Below, one piece after another: positions 35,564 to 45,306 of a stretch of 64,000 nt of DNA (position 1 is its first letter; each line of letters opens with the position of its first letter). Origin of the DNA: CAIWHR01 sp963724975 (GTDB lineage Bacteria > Pseudomonadota > Gammaproteobacteria > Burkholderiales > Casimicrobiaceae); NCBI GenBank assembly GCA_963724975.1, contig CAVRXB010000005.1:992001-1056000 (forward strand). The letters run 5' to 3'. Position numbers and translations under genes: made by a program. The notes beneath the pieces were generated by a model, which had not been told where the DNA came from, ran no database searches, and saw nothing but the letters and a program-made list of their open reading frames with translations.

Positions 35564-36319
35564 CTACGCGATGGTCAGCGCGACTCCGCCGATGCCTTCG
35601 AGTTCCGCGTGGATCGCCATGCGCTTGGCCGGCTTCAGCGGCGTGATCAGGCTGCCAGTCGTGATGATCTGTCCGGCACGGAACCCGCCGAGACCCATCA
35701 TGCCCTGCCCGAGACAAGCAACCAGCGGCGCGTAAGGATCGTCCTGGGGATGGCCTCCGACTTTGTCATGCACGCGCACACCGTCGACAGTCATCCTGCA
35801 ATGCAGGCGTGCGAGGTTCAGCGCACGAAAATTGCGTAGCGCATCTCCGATCACATAGCCGGCGTTGCCGAGATTGTCGGCAAGGATCAAGAAGAAGGGT
35901 GGAGCGTCGTTGCCGGCAATGCGGGAATGAATCAGCTCGATGCCGATCAACACTTCACTGACCGCGCCCGCAATTTCGTCGCGCGTGTAGGGGCGCGTTC
36001 GCACCGGAAGATCGTCTTCGAGGCGCAGCGCAAGCTCGACCTCGACAACCAACTGCCCGGCTTGCGGCAACAGCCATGTGGCGCCTCTCGTCTTCATCGC
36101 GTCGGCGAAGATTGGCGCCGCCATCGGCGTGCCGTCGGGGCGAATGCCCACTTTCCAGCCGCCGACATCGGCGCCGAGCGTCTCTGCCACATGCGATTGC
36201 GTTGCGTATGCTGCGACGAGGTCGTGCGGCACGAGTGCGTCCGCGTAGGGCACGAGGTGGCCCGTGTGATGTGCTGCGACCAGGTGAGCCACCAGGGGAT
36301 TGTCGGCGCCAGCTTTCAT
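35564..36319 (-). CDS. 2-keto-4-pentenoate hydratase-like (FAH superfamily) protein
   Basis: Protein of 251 aa of the MhpD/DmpE hydratase group. Those enzymes add water to 2-hydroxydienoates or, in the related decarboxylases, remove CO2 during meta-cleavage. Family segments are VGGWKVGIRPDG, VVEVELALRLEDDL, VLIGIELIHSRI, ILADNLGNAGYVIG and QIITTGSLITPLKPA. The metal ligands expected in E-x-E are visible in VEVELA. It is upstream of pdsR by 22 nt, but a shared function is unlikely. Confidence 0.85.
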   Translation of the reverse strand: MKAGADNPLVAHLVAAHHTGHLVPYADALVPHDLVAAYATQSHVAETLGADVGGWKVGIRPDGTPMAAPIFADAMKTRGATWLLPQAGQLVVEVELALRLEDDLPVRTRPYTRDEIAGAVSEVLIGIELIHSRIAGNDAPPFFLILADNLGNAGYVIGDALRNFRALNLARLHCRMTVDGVRVHDKVGGHPQDDPYAPLVACLGQGMMGLGGFRAGQIITTGSLITPLKPAKRMAIHAELEGIGGVALTIA

Positions 36320-36392
36320 TCGAATCTCCGCGCCACGGCGTCAGCGCATTTGGAAGGCACCGTATCGTAATTGAGACGGCACGGAATGTCCC

Positions 36393-37352
36393 TTAGTGTG
36401 TTAGCGCGAGCCTCTTCGCTCGCGCATCCCGGCTCGCCGCCTCGATCGCCTGGCACTCGGGGCCCGAGAATTTCGCCTCGAGCGCATCGAGAAATACGCG
36501 CGTGCGCGCCGGCATGAGACGCCGTCCCGGAAATACCGCCCACGCCGTCACCGTCGGCAGCGACCAATCGGGGAGGACTGGCGTCAATTCGTTTGCACGC
36601 AAATAAGGTTCGACGAAGTGATCGGCCAGGACCGCAATTCCGGCGCCGGCACGCGCGAGGCGCTGCAACAGCTCCGGGGAATTCGCCGTCGCGCGCGCGG
36701 GTGGGATGCCTTCCCAGCGTTGCTCGCCGCGACTCATCTTCCACGGTGCCGGGGCGCCATCGCGCCCGAGGAGGTGCAGCGCATCATGTTCCATCAGCGC
36801 TTCCGGTTCGGGCGGCGCGCCGCGGCGCCCAAGATACGCGGGCGACGCAAACAGGCTGTGCGAGAACACCGCGAGCCGGCGCGCCGCCAGCGTCGCATCG
36901 TCTCGCAACTCGCCCATTCGCAGCGCGACGTCGAAGTTCTCGGCGATCAAGTCCACCCGGCGCGGCGAGAGATCGACTTCCAGCGCGATGGCAGGGTACT
37001 TCTCGATGAATTCCGCGAGCAGGGTTCCCAGCACCAAACTCGCGAATTCCGACGGCATTGAAACCCGCAGCCTGCCGCTCGGTTTCGTCTGGCGGTGCTG
37101 GGCGAGCGAAGCCGCAGCCTCGACCTCGGCGGCGACCTGGCGAGCATGGTCGAGGACGCTTCGTCCAAAGTCGGTCACGGCTAACTTCCTGGTTGTGCGC
37201 AGGAGTAAGCGCTCACCTAATTGAGTCTCCAGTGCAGCCAACCGGCGGGAGACGGTCGACTTCGGAAGCCCGAGACGTCGCGCGGCCTGTGTGAAGCTCC
37301 CGTCGTCCACGACGTGCGCAAACAGCAAAAGGTCGTTCGGCTCGACCTGCAT
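36393..37352 (-). CDS. LysR family transcriptional regulator
   Basis: Regulator of 319 aa from the start chosen here. The N-terminal helix-turn-helix is SFTQAARRLGLPKSTVSRRL, followed by the linker LGERLLLRTTRKL and a periplasmic-binding-protein-like effector domain. The open frame extends to 37385, but a TATATA -10-like box at 37387-37392 places transcription start inside that extension; ATGs at 37352 and 37364 are better. It is divergent from the azoreductase gene, which it probably controls. Confidence 0.88.
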   Translation of the reverse strand: MQVEPNDLLLFAHVVDDGSFTQAARRLGLPKSTVSRRLAALETQLGERLLLRTTRKLAVTDFGRSVLDHARQVAAEVEAAASLAQHRQTKPSGRLRVSMPSEFASLVLGTLLAEFIEKYPAIALEVDLSPRRVDLIAENFDVALRMGELRDDATLAARRLAVFSHSLFASPAYLGRRGAPPEPEALMEHDALHLLGRDGAPAPWKMSRGEQRWEGIPPARATANSPELLQRLARAGAGIAVLADHFVEPYLRANELTPVLPDWSLPTVTAWAVFPGRRLMPARTRVFLDALEAKFSGPECQAIEAASRDARAKRLALTH

Positions 37353-37386
37353 TTTTTGTCCCATTTGCGCAACAATGTTATCCATT

Positions 37387-37423
37387 TATATACCTTTATC
37401 GCTATATATGGAACAATTATATT
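37387..37423. promoter_or_regulatory. Overlapping divergent promoters, LysR regulator / azoreductase
   Basis: This is the most A+T-rich stretch of the area. Plus strand: TTTATC (37395-37400), 17 bp, TATATT (37418-37423), directed at azoR. Minus strand: TTGTTC, about 18 bp, TATATA (37387-37392), directed at the LysR gene. TATATA-N10-TATATA repeats lie between. The overlap allows one LysR protein to control both. Assignment is by consensus inspection only. Confidence 0.5.
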
Positions 37424-37461
37424 GTCTCCAAGGCCCCTTTATCAACCCCACGGAGACGACC

Positions 37462-38062
37462 ATGAACATCCTGCAAGTGAATTCGAGTGTCCGCCGCGAA
37501 GGCTCGCAATCGACTCTGCTCGCGAACACCATCGTCGCCCAACTCCGAGCGATCAGCCATGGCGCGAGCGTCACGGTGCGCGATCTCGCGCGGACTCCGC
37601 ATCCCGGCCTCGACGACGCCGCGTTGCGGGCCCTTTTCACGCCGGCCGATCAACACCCCCGAGCAGGCGGCTCGCGTCGCGCAGGACAACGCGCTCATCG
37701 CCGAAATCCAGGCAGCGGACATCGTGGTGCTCGGCGTGCCGATGTACAACTTCGGCGTTTCGGCCCAGCTCAAGAATTGGATCGACGCAGTGACGCGCGC
37801 CCAGGTAACGTTCCGCTACACGGCAGACGGTCCGGAGGGACTGCTCAAAGGGAAGAAGGTTTACGTGGCGCTGACGCGCGGCGGCAAGTATCGCAACACG
37901 CCGGCCGATACGCAGGTGCCCTACCTCAAGACGGTACTGGGTTTTCTCGGTATGACCGATGTCGTGTTCGTGTACGCCGAAGGCCTCGCGATGGGGGCCG
38001 AAGCGGCGAACGAGGCGATAGCGTCCGCGCAACAACAGATCGAGGAAGCGCTGGCTGCTTGA
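37462..38062 (+). CDS. azoR: FMN-dependent NADH-azoreductase (one frameshift)
   Basis: Flavodoxin-fold quinone/azo reductase using FMN and NADH. The start ATG follows CGGAG. The N-terminal phosphate-binding loop is MNILQVNSSVRREGSQS. The frame shifts by one extra base near 37643-37649. Repaired it reads LFTPAINTPEQAARVAQDN, continuing to the FMN motif PMYNFGVSAQLKNWID and YLKTVLGFLGM. The repaired length of 199 aa matches E. coli AzoR (about 200). It is divergent from a LysR gene, an arrangement common for azoR. Confidence 0.9.
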
Positions 38063-38114
38063 TTGCGACCGCCTCGGCACCATGTAGGTTGCCTCGGCAA
38101 ACAAGGAGAGAAAG

Positions 38115-39002
38115 ATGACAACGACGAAAGCGCGGCAAGTCCAACCCGAAACCGTGGCGCGGGCGCGCGACGTCGAGCGGCTGATCGCCGGTCAAGCGAC
38201 CTCCGACGGGGCGGGCGTGAAACTCACGCGCGTGCTGACGCAATCGCTGCAGCGCCGCCTCGACCCGTTCCTGATGCTCGATGCGTTCGGCACCGACAAT
38301 CCGCAGGATTACATCGGCGGCTTCCCCGATCATCCGCATCGCGGCTTTGAAACGGTGACCTACATGATCGCCGGCCGCATGCGCCATCGCGACAGCGCGG
38401 GCCACGAAGGCTTGCTGTCGAACGGTGGCGTGCAGTGGATGACCGCAGGACGCGGCGTCGTGCACTCCGAGCTGCCTGAGCAGGAAGACGGCCGCATGGA
38501 AGGTTTCCAGCTGTGGCTCAACCTGCCGGCAAAGGACAAGATGCGCGCGCCGTGGTACCGCGACATCCAGAGCACCGAAATTCCGGAGTTCACCACGCCC
38601 GCGGGGGTGACGGTGCGCGTGATTGCCGGCGCGAGTCACGGTGTCGAGGGCGCAGTGCGGCGCGAGAATACCGAGCCGCTGTATCTCGATGTCGAAATGC
38701 CGGCGGGGTCGTCGTTCGAGCAAGCGCTGCCGCCAGGGCACAACGCATTTGTTTACGTTTACCGCGGTGGCGTCGAAATCGGCGCGACGCACGTGCCGGT
38801 GCAACGAATGGCCATTCTTGGCAACGGATCCGATCGCGACGGCGTGGTATTGACGGCGCAGCGACCGTCGCGTGTGCTTTTGATTGCCGGCAAGCCGCTC
38901 GGCGAGCCGATTGCGCAATACGGCCCGTTCGTGATGAACACGCACGACGAGATCGTCGCAGCGGTGCAGGACTTCCAGGCTGGAAAGTTCGCGGCAGCCT
39001 GA
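38115..39002 (+). CDS. Pirin family protein
   Basis: Bicupin of 295 aa. The N-terminal cupin has the iron ligands of pirins: His pair in PDHPHRGFETV (H73, H75), and H117 and E119 in AGRGVVHSEL. The C-terminal part contains VQRMAILGNGSD and a second cupin fold. Bacterial pirins include quercetinases and redox sensors; this gene's role is unknown. The start ATG is preceded by AAGGAGAGAAAG. It follows azoR by 52 nt on the same strand, a common pairing for oxidative or quinone stress, and is probably cotranscribed. Confidence 0.9.
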   Translation: MTTTKARQVQPETVARARDVERLIAGQATSDGAGVKLTRVLTQSLQRRLDPFLMLDAFGTDNPQDYIGGFPDHPHRGFETVTYMIAGRMRHRDSAGHEGLLSNGGVQWMTAGRGVVHSELPEQEDGRMEGFQLWLNLPAKDKMRAPWYRDIQSTEIPEFTTPAGVTVRVIAGASHGVEGAVRRENTEPLYLDVEMPAGSSFEQALPPGHNAFVYVYRGGVEIGATHVPVQRMAILGNGSDRDGVVLTAQRPSRVLLIAGKPLGEPIAQYGPFVMNTHDEIVAAVQDFQAGKFAAA

Positions 39003-39023
39003 ACCAGGCGTGAAGACCGGTCC

Positions 39024-39051
39024 CGCCCCTCTCCCGCGCGGGAGAGGGGCG
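39024..39051. terminator. 28-bp perfect palindrome after the pirin gene
   Basis: A perfect inverted repeat with arms CGCCCCTCTCCCGC and GCGGGAGAGGGGCG, 21 nt downstream of the pirin stop. Without a U-tract it is not a textbook intrinsic terminator. Such REP-like hairpins at operon ends are frequent in this order and can end or stabilise transcripts. Confidence 0.6.
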
Positions 39052-39060
39052 CGGGATCAG

Positions 39061-39092
39061 GTGTCCCCCTCGGAATCAGACCTGACGGACAC
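39061..39092. repeat. REP-like inverted repeat GTGTCC...GGACAC
   Basis: GTGTCC (39061-39066) and GGACAC (39087-39092) bracket a 20-nt loop containing a TCAGACCTGA-like core. It resembles the small REP elements scattered in proteobacterial intergenic regions. Only one copy was seen in the window. Confidence 0.4.
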
Positions 39093-39155
39093 CGTCTGCC
39101 CGGATTGAACCGCTAGCAACGCGGAAAGCGGTCACCTCTTTGTGAATCGTGGGTG

Positions 39156-39169
39156 GGCGCTATCGACCC
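39156..39169 (-). repeat. Left arm of a 14-bp inverted repeat flanking the protease gene
   Basis: GGCGCTATCGACCC here is the exact reverse complement of GGGTCGATAGCGCC at 41286-41299, 37 nt after the protease stop. The pair encloses the gene plus about 345 bp of upstream sequence. It could mark a transferred segment or be a coincidental degenerate intergenic repeat. Confidence 0.45.
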
Positions 39170-39514
39170 TTAGCCGACATACGCGCTGCCCGAATGCAGC
39201 CACTCAAAATTAATCGATTTGAGGCGCCCTCGCGTTGCGTAGGACAACCTGCGTGTATACCCACGAATAAGGCCTACAGGGCGACCGTCTCGGCCGCACG
39301 TCTTCGTAAGCCTTTGCTCACAGAAGTTTGAGCACCTCGCTGATCGGGTTCCCTCACGCCCGCAGGCACGCTGGCGCACAACCTTTGCGTCCGAAGGGAA
39401 GCGGGCGATGCACAAACCCAGTGAGCCACGGTGGAAGTGGAACCACGCCGAAGAAGCTTCTATGTATGACAACGCTGTCTTCGTCACCGCGTTGTAATGC
39501 GCAAGAGGCGAGTC

Positions 39515-41248
39515 ATGTACCTCTGCACAAGACATACCTGCGCGCTCCTGGCGCTTGCCTTCGCACTCGCTGCGACGCTGCCAGTTGCCGGCGCCACGGA
39601 GACACGCGATATCGTTGCGCTGGAACGCAAAACGGGTCAACTCGCCACGCTAAATGTCGTGAATGGCTACGCCGCCCTCGGCGACATTTTGATTGGACGC
39701 ATGGACGACGTGCTCCGCGACGGATTCTTGTGGCCCCAGCCGCTCTCTGCGCACTTGGCTGGTCTGCAAATCAATCAATATCTCATGCAAGGGGCGCGTA
39801 GCTGGCCGTTACCGATCGCGTACGTCATCGATGAAACCTTTCCGCCTGCCAGTAGAAGCGCCATAACCGCTGCCCTCGCCCATTTCGCCAACCATTCGGG
39901 TATTAGGTTCGTGGCGGCGACAACTGAGAGCAATTACCTCCGTTTCCTTCCAGAGTCAGACAGCGCCGAGTGCGGGCATAGCTTCTTTGGAATGCAAGGC
40001 GGCGATCAGCCGATACTTATACGGTGTGATAGTGCTGGTACCGTGGTTCATGAAATCATGCACGCCCTAGGATTTGGTCACGAGCATCAGCGCGCCGACA
40101 GGGATAGTTTCATTCGGCTTCACCCCGAGTGTGTGACACCGGAAGCGATGGCAACCTTCCAGACTCAAGTGCTCCAGACATCTCAAAGCGTGCCGTACGG
40201 TCCCTACGACTACGCGTCGATAATGCATTACCCTCCGTGGGGCGGAATCAGCAGCACTTGTCCCGTGATGACTCCCATTCCAACCGACTTCTTTGACAGC
40301 TCTCCGGGCCTGTTCTGGGGATTGGACGCGCAGCCCTACGCGGAGCTGACGCCCTGCTTCAGTGGTATTGGACAGACCTGCGGTTTGAGCAGGAGTGACG
40401 TGCTTGCGCTCAACTATTTTTATGGGGGTGCCCCATTGGCCGGCGTGGTCAATTACGAAGGGTTGTGGTGGGCTGCACCGGCAGGGTTGGAGTCCGGTTG
40501 GGGAATCAACCTTGCGCACCAGGGAGACGTCATCTTCGCCACCTGGTTCACCTACGACGTCAACGGCAAGCCGTGGTGGCTGACAATGACCGCGAACGAA
40601 ACCGCAGAAGGGCAGTACAGCGGGACGCTTTATCGGAGTAACGGACCGCTTACCCGGTTCGGTCCGCCGGCGCCGATGCCAACGGCGGTCGGGAGCGGAA
40701 CGCTGACCTTTGACAGTGCGACCAGCGGGACCTTTTCCTACCAGGTGAGCGATGGAGCCAATATAGCGACGCAAACCAAGGCGATCGTGCTGCAGACCTT
40801 CGGACCGCTGCCGATCTGTGTATGGGGCGCGCAGCCGGACCTCACCAAGGCGACCAACTTCCAAGACCTGTGGTGGGCGGCGCCCGCAGGATCAGAGTCC
40901 GGCTGGGGACTGAACCTAACCCAGCAGGGCACCACAATCTTCGCCACTTGGTTTACCTATGATGCGTACCAAAAGCCCCTTTGGCTGTCGGGGACGGCGC
41001 CGCAAACTGGGCCGAACACGTACACGGGAACGCTCTATTTGACCAACGGTCCGGCCTTCGGCTCGGTGGCCTTCGACCCGACGAAAGTAGGCCGAACTGC
41101 GGTGGGTACAGTGACTTTCACCTTCAGTGACGGCAACAACGGGACGTTTGCTTACAACGTTAATCTTGGAGATGGGGTGAACAAAGCCACTCAGGCAAAG
41201 GCCATCACCCGTCAGGTATTCCGCGCCCCAGGCACTGTTTGCCACTAG
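39515..41248 (+). CDS. Secreted astacin-like (M12A) metalloprotease with two C-terminal repeats
   Basis: Protein of 577 aa. A Sec signal at about 1-27 ends LPVAGA. The zinc site is HEIMHALGFGHEHQRADRD (H179, E180, H183, H189), the extended astacin motif, and the Met-turn is SIMHYP (235-240). After the catalytic domain two homologous units follow, about 313-434 and 448-570. Each begins LWWAAPAG and contains ESGWG.NL and IFATWFTYD. The start ATG at 39515 has GAGGCGAGTC before it and is preferred to 39497. Codon use is visibly less GC-rich than the neighbours. A role in degrading extracellular protein is likely; substrate unknown. Confidence 0.88.
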   Translation: MYLCTRHTCALLALAFALAATLPVAGATETRDIVALERKTGQLATLNVVNGYAALGDILIGRMDDVLRDGFLWPQPLSAHLAGLQINQYLMQGARSWPLPIAYVIDETFPPASRSAITAALAHFANHSGIRFVAATTESNYLRFLPESDSAECGHSFFGMQGGDQPILIRCDSAGTVVHEIMHALGFGHEHQRADRDSFIRLHPECVTPEAMATFQTQVLQTSQSVPYGPYDYASIMHYPPWGGISSTCPVMTPIPTDFFDSSPGLFWGLDAQPYAELTPCFSGIGQTCGLSRSDVLALNYFYGGAPLAGVVNYEGLWWAAPAGLESGWGINLAHQGDVIFATWFTYDVNGKPWWLTMTANETAEGQYSGTLYRSNGPLTRFGPPAPMPTAVGSGTLTFDSATSGTFSYQVSDGANIATQTKAIVLQTFGPLPICVWGAQPDLTKATNFQDLWWAAPAGSESGWGLNLTQQGTTIFATWFTYDAYQKPLWLSGTAPQTGPNTYTGTLYLTNGPAFGSVAFDPTKVGRTAVGTVTFTFSDGNNGTFAYNVNLGDGVNKATQAKAITRQVFRAPGTVCH

Positions 41249-41285
41249 CGAGTGTTCGCTTTCAAATAATCTGAACGACGCGCGT

Positions 41286-41299
41286 GGGTCGATAGCGCC
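41286..41299 (+). repeat. Right arm of a 14-bp inverted repeat flanking the protease gene
   Basis: GGGTCGATAGCGCC, exact inverse of the copy at 39156-39169. The 41249-41514 gap it lies in holds further degenerate short repeats (GCGACCGCTTGC and related) but no gene. Confidence 0.45.
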
Positions 41300-41514
41300 A
41301 TCCGAACGATCGCAATCCGCGACCGCTTGCTACGGCAGCTTGTGGCCGACTGCCGCTGGTGTCTCGGGGTCCTTGAATGGCGGCTTTTGATTTTTCGCCT
41401 GCGCGAGCGGTCGCAAGTACGGCCGAAGGACAGCAGGCGTCCGTCCGCATTCAATCGCTGCTGATGCAGATCGACGCAGACCCTGTCTGTTTGGTCAGAA
41501 CGCAGTTTCAGCTG

Positions 41515-42955
41515 TCACGACGCGATGTACGCCGTTTTCACCATCGTGTAGAACTCGGCGGCGTAGCGTCCCTGCTCGCGCGGCCCGTAGCTCGAACCCT
41601 TGCGGCCGCCGAACGGCACGTGATAGTCGACGCCCGCGGTCGGCACGTTGACCATCACCATCCCTGCCTCGGAATTGCGTTTGAAGTGCGACGCGTGCTT
41701 CAACGACGTCGTCACGATTCCCGCCGACAAACCGAACTCGGTGTCGTTGGCCACCGCCAACGCCTCGTCGTAGTCTTTCGCGCGGATCACGCACGCGATC
41801 GGGCCGAAGATCTCCTCGCGCGCGATGCGCATCGCGTTGGTCGCGTTGGTAAATAGGGCCGGCGCAAGGTAGTAGCCCTCCTTCGCGCGCTTCAACCGCT
41901 CGCCGCCCTTCGCGAGCGTTGCATTTTCGCCGCGCCCGACCTCGAGATATGTGAGGTCCTGATCGAGCTGCGCCTGGTCGACGACCGGGCCGATGTCGGT
42001 GCCTGCCGCCAGCGCGTCGTCGACCTTGAGCGTGGCAAGTTTTTCCGCCACCGCGGCGACGAAGCGGTCGTGTATTCCTTCGGTCACGATGAGGCGTGAC
42101 GATGCGGTGCAGCGCTGGCCCGTCGAATAGTACGAGCCCTGAACGGCGACGATTGACGGCGGTTGGAAGGTCGGCATCGTCCAGCACGACCAGCGGATTC
42201 TTGCCGCCCATCTCGAGCTGCACCTTCGCCATCCGAGCGACCGCCTTCGCCGCGATGGCGCGACCCGTCGACACCGATCCAGTGAAGCTGATCGCGCTGA
42301 CGTCCGGATGATTGACGAGGGTTTCGCCCACTACTGAGCCGCGCCCCATCACGAGGTTGAATACGCCGGACGGCACGCCGGCACGCACCAGGATGTCGGC
42401 GAGCGCCCATGCGCTGCCGGGAACGAGGTCAGCCGGCTTGAAGACGACGCAATTGCCGTACGCAAGCGCTGGCGCAATTTTCCACGCGGGAATCGCGATC
42501 GGAAAATTCCACGGCGTAATCAATCCGATGACGCCGACCGGCTCGCGCGTCACCTCGACGTCGACGCCCGGGCGCACCGACGGCACGCGTTCGCCCGAAA
42601 GACGCAGCACCTCGCCGCCGAAGAACTTGAAGATCTGGCCGGCGCGCATCGCTTCGCCGATGCCCTCCGGCAGCGTCTTGCCCTCCTCGCGCGACAGCAG
42701 ACGCCCCAGCTCGTCCTTGCGCGCGAGAATTTCCGTGCCGGCGCGATCGAGGATGTTCGAGCGCTCCTGGATCGAGCCTCGAGCCCAGGCCGGAAAAGCC
42801 GCCTTCGCTGCCGCTATCGCGGCGCGCGCCTGCGCAGCGTCGGCCTGCGCGTATTCGCCGATGACATCGGTGACGTCCGACGGATTGCGATTGACCGTGA
42901 CGCTCGGCCCTGCCGCCCACTCGCCGGCGATGTAGTTGCGGAAGTTGTCTGCCAT
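41515..42955 (-). CDS. 2,5-dioxovalerate (alpha-ketoglutarate semialdehyde)-type dehydrogenase (one frameshift)
   Basis: NAD(P)-dependent aldehyde dehydrogenase. The N-terminus NYIAGEWAAG, the general-base Glu in QLEMGGKNPL and the catalytic Cys in STGQRCTASSRLIV match the ketoglutarate-semialdehyde dehydrogenase group of sugar-acid catabolism. An extra base near 42149-42152 splits it. Repaired it reads DLPTAVNVAVQGSYYSTG and gives 479 aa from the ATG at 42953-42955. Succinate-semialdehyde or other aliphatic aldehydes remain possible. No sugar-acid pathway genes are adjacent. Confidence 0.85.
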
Positions 42956-43159
42956 CGGGATTCGCTTCGCGTGCGGGAAAGCTCCGATTGTAGGGGATCG
43001 CGCCGCCCGCCCGGCTGCCATCTTGTTGCCACGATTCTTCGCCGCCCTGCCCGGTTTCGCGCACGCCGTTGCCGCTTCCGCGGCCTTCAATGCAGCGTGA
43101 GGGCATCGGATTTCCGACGCCTCGTGTCCGGATCGGCATCCATTGGAGGGGACGACGCC

Positions 43160-45305
43160 ATGAGCACCGCCAGGAACCTGAACGCCACGACGGCGCATCC
43201 GCTGCGCAGCCAGGTCTACAGGGACGTCGCGCGACTCGCCGGCGAAGCGTTGGCGGCAGGTCTCGTCATCAGCCTTGCGCTCGCGCTCGCGATTTTCATC
43301 GTCTCGACACAGGCGGAGGCGGCCGATTCCGGTGTGCCTGGGCAGGGCACGCTTGATGCTGAAAAGTGACGCTGTCGAGGCGCCCGTCGCGGCGCCGCTG
43401 CTCTTCACCGACGTCGACATCGTGGTAAGCGGAATGACTGCGCGGACGACAGTCACCCAGCGGTTCGCCAATCCGACCTCCGTGTGGCAGGAAGGCGTCT
43501 ACGTGTTCCCGCTGCCGGAAAAAGCGGCGGTCGATCACCTCGAGATGAGAATCGGACAGCGGCGGATCGAGGGCCAGATCAAAGAGCGCGGCGAGGCGCG
43601 CGCGGCGTACGAGCAGGCCAAGACCGAAGGCCGCAAGGCTACGCTGGTCGAGCAGGAACGTCCAAACATCTTCACGACGAACGTCGCGCATATCGGCCCC
43701 GGCGAGGAAGTCACCGTCACCATCGAATACCAGGAGACCTTGCGCTACGACACCGGCGCTTTCCGCCTGCGCTTCCCGATGGTCGTCGCACCTCGCTACG
43801 TACCAGGCACCTATGCTGTCGAGGGCGAGCCGGGCACAGGATGGGGGACGAACACTGATGAGGTGGGCGATGCGCGAGCGCATCACGCCGCCGGTTGCGC
43901 ATCCTTCCGGGGGATTCATCAATCCAGTGACGCTCAACGTCGAACTCCATCCCGGTTTCGCCTTGTCGAAGATCGACAGCCCGTATCATCGGATCGACGT
44001 CAGCGAATCGGCCGATCACCGTTACGCGATCAGCCTCGCCAACGGCGCCGTGCCGGCAAACCGCGACTTCGAGCTCGTGTGGACGCCGGACCTCGGCGCG
44101 GCGCCGGGGGCTGCTGTCTTCGCGGAGCACAAGGACGGCAAGACATATGCGCTCGCGATGATCGTGCCGCCGGCGCCCGTCGCCGGCCAGGGCGTGCCGC
44201 GCAGTCCGCGCGAGGTGGTCTTCATCATCGACACCTCGGGCTCGATGGAAGGCACGTCGATCAAGCAGGCGAAGGAAGCGCTGCAAATGGCGCTCGATCG
44301 CCTGTCCCCCGGCGACCGCTTCAACGTGATCGAATTCAACTCGGTGACCAGGGCAGTGTTCGGCGCGCCGATGCCGGTCGACACGGCGACGCTCGCGAAG
44401 GCGAAGAGTTTCGTCACCGCGCTGCGCGCGCGCGGCGGCACCGAGATGAAGCCCGCGCTCAAAGCGGCGCTGACACAAGACGTCGCTCCGGGTTTCGTGC
44501 GCCAGGTGGTGTTCCTGACCGACGGCGCCGTCGGCAACGAGGGCGAGCTCATTCATCTCATCCGTGAGCGCTTGTCCGACCGGAGGCTGTTCACGATCGG
44601 CATCGGGTCTGCGCCGAACTCGTTCTTCCTCACCAAAGCGGCGCAGTACGGCCGCGGAACGTTCACGTTCATCGGCGACGTTCGCGAAGTCGCGGAAAAG
44701 ATGGGCGCGCTCTTCACCAAGCTCGAAAGCCCCGTGCTCACCGACATCGCGATTTCGTGGCCAGGCAAGACCGAGGTCTGGCCGCGTGAACCGGGGGATC
44801 TCTACGCGGGCGAGCCGATCGTCGTCGTCGCGCAGACCGACGCGCTCGAAGGCGACGTGACGATCACCGGACGTCGCGGCGGCGCCCCGTGGAGCGCAAC
44901 CGTGCCGCTGTCGGGAACCGCGAGCGAGCCCGGCATCGGCGTACTGTGGGCGCGCGCCAAGATCGAATCGCTGATCGATGCGCAAAAGGGCGGCGAGTCG
45001 GAAGCCGATGTGCGCAAGGCGGTGATCGATGTCGCGCTCGCGCATCACCTCGTCAGCAAGTACACGAGCCTGGTCGCGATCGACGTCACGCCGACCGCTG
45101 CCCCGGACGGAACGACCCGCATCAAGACCGCGCTGCCGACGAACCTGCCGGAAGGCGCCGTCCTTCGAAGCCATCTTCGGCGGCGCGCAGACGGCGACCC
45201 CGGCGGCCGCTTCATCTGGTGCTCGGGCTGCTGCTGTTGCTCCTGGCCGTCATCGCGTGGTCATCCGCAAACCGTAGGATTCCGGTCTTCGTGAAAGGAC
45301 GCTGA
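43160..45305 (+). CDS. VIT/VWA-domain sortase target protein (four frameshifts)
   Basis: Envelope protein of the dedicated sortase system, about 713 aa after repair. A signal/TM segment at about 27-50 precedes the VIT domain (VTQRFANPTSVWQEGVYVFP; RKATLVEQERPNIFTT). The VWA domain has the MIDAS DTSGSMEG, with Thr in GGTEMKP and Asp in FLTDGAVGN. A C-terminal TM (LHLVLGLLLLLLAVIAW) and a basic tail end it. Extra bases lie near 43354, 43870-43877, 45156-45162 and 45204-45211. The sorting region reads GGAQTATPAA, without the LP seen in typical LPxTA-type signals. The sortase gene starts 1 nt after its stop. Confidence 0.85.
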
Positions 45306-45306
45306 C

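Larger units (their letters stand above)
39003..39514. other. Gene-free region upstream of the astacin-like protease
   Basis: About 500 bp without a supported gene. It contains the 28-bp palindrome, a GTGTCC...GGACAC inverted repeat, and one arm of the repeat pair that brackets the protease gene. Codon-like structure is absent and composition is less GC-rich than the neighbouring genes. The promoter of the protease gene should lie in the last 150 bp, but no clear consensus stands out. Confidence 0.5.

Noticed and set aside
39149..39331. Small open frame before the protease gene
   Set aside because: No ribosome-binding site and no family resemblance; it overlaps the degenerate repeat region.
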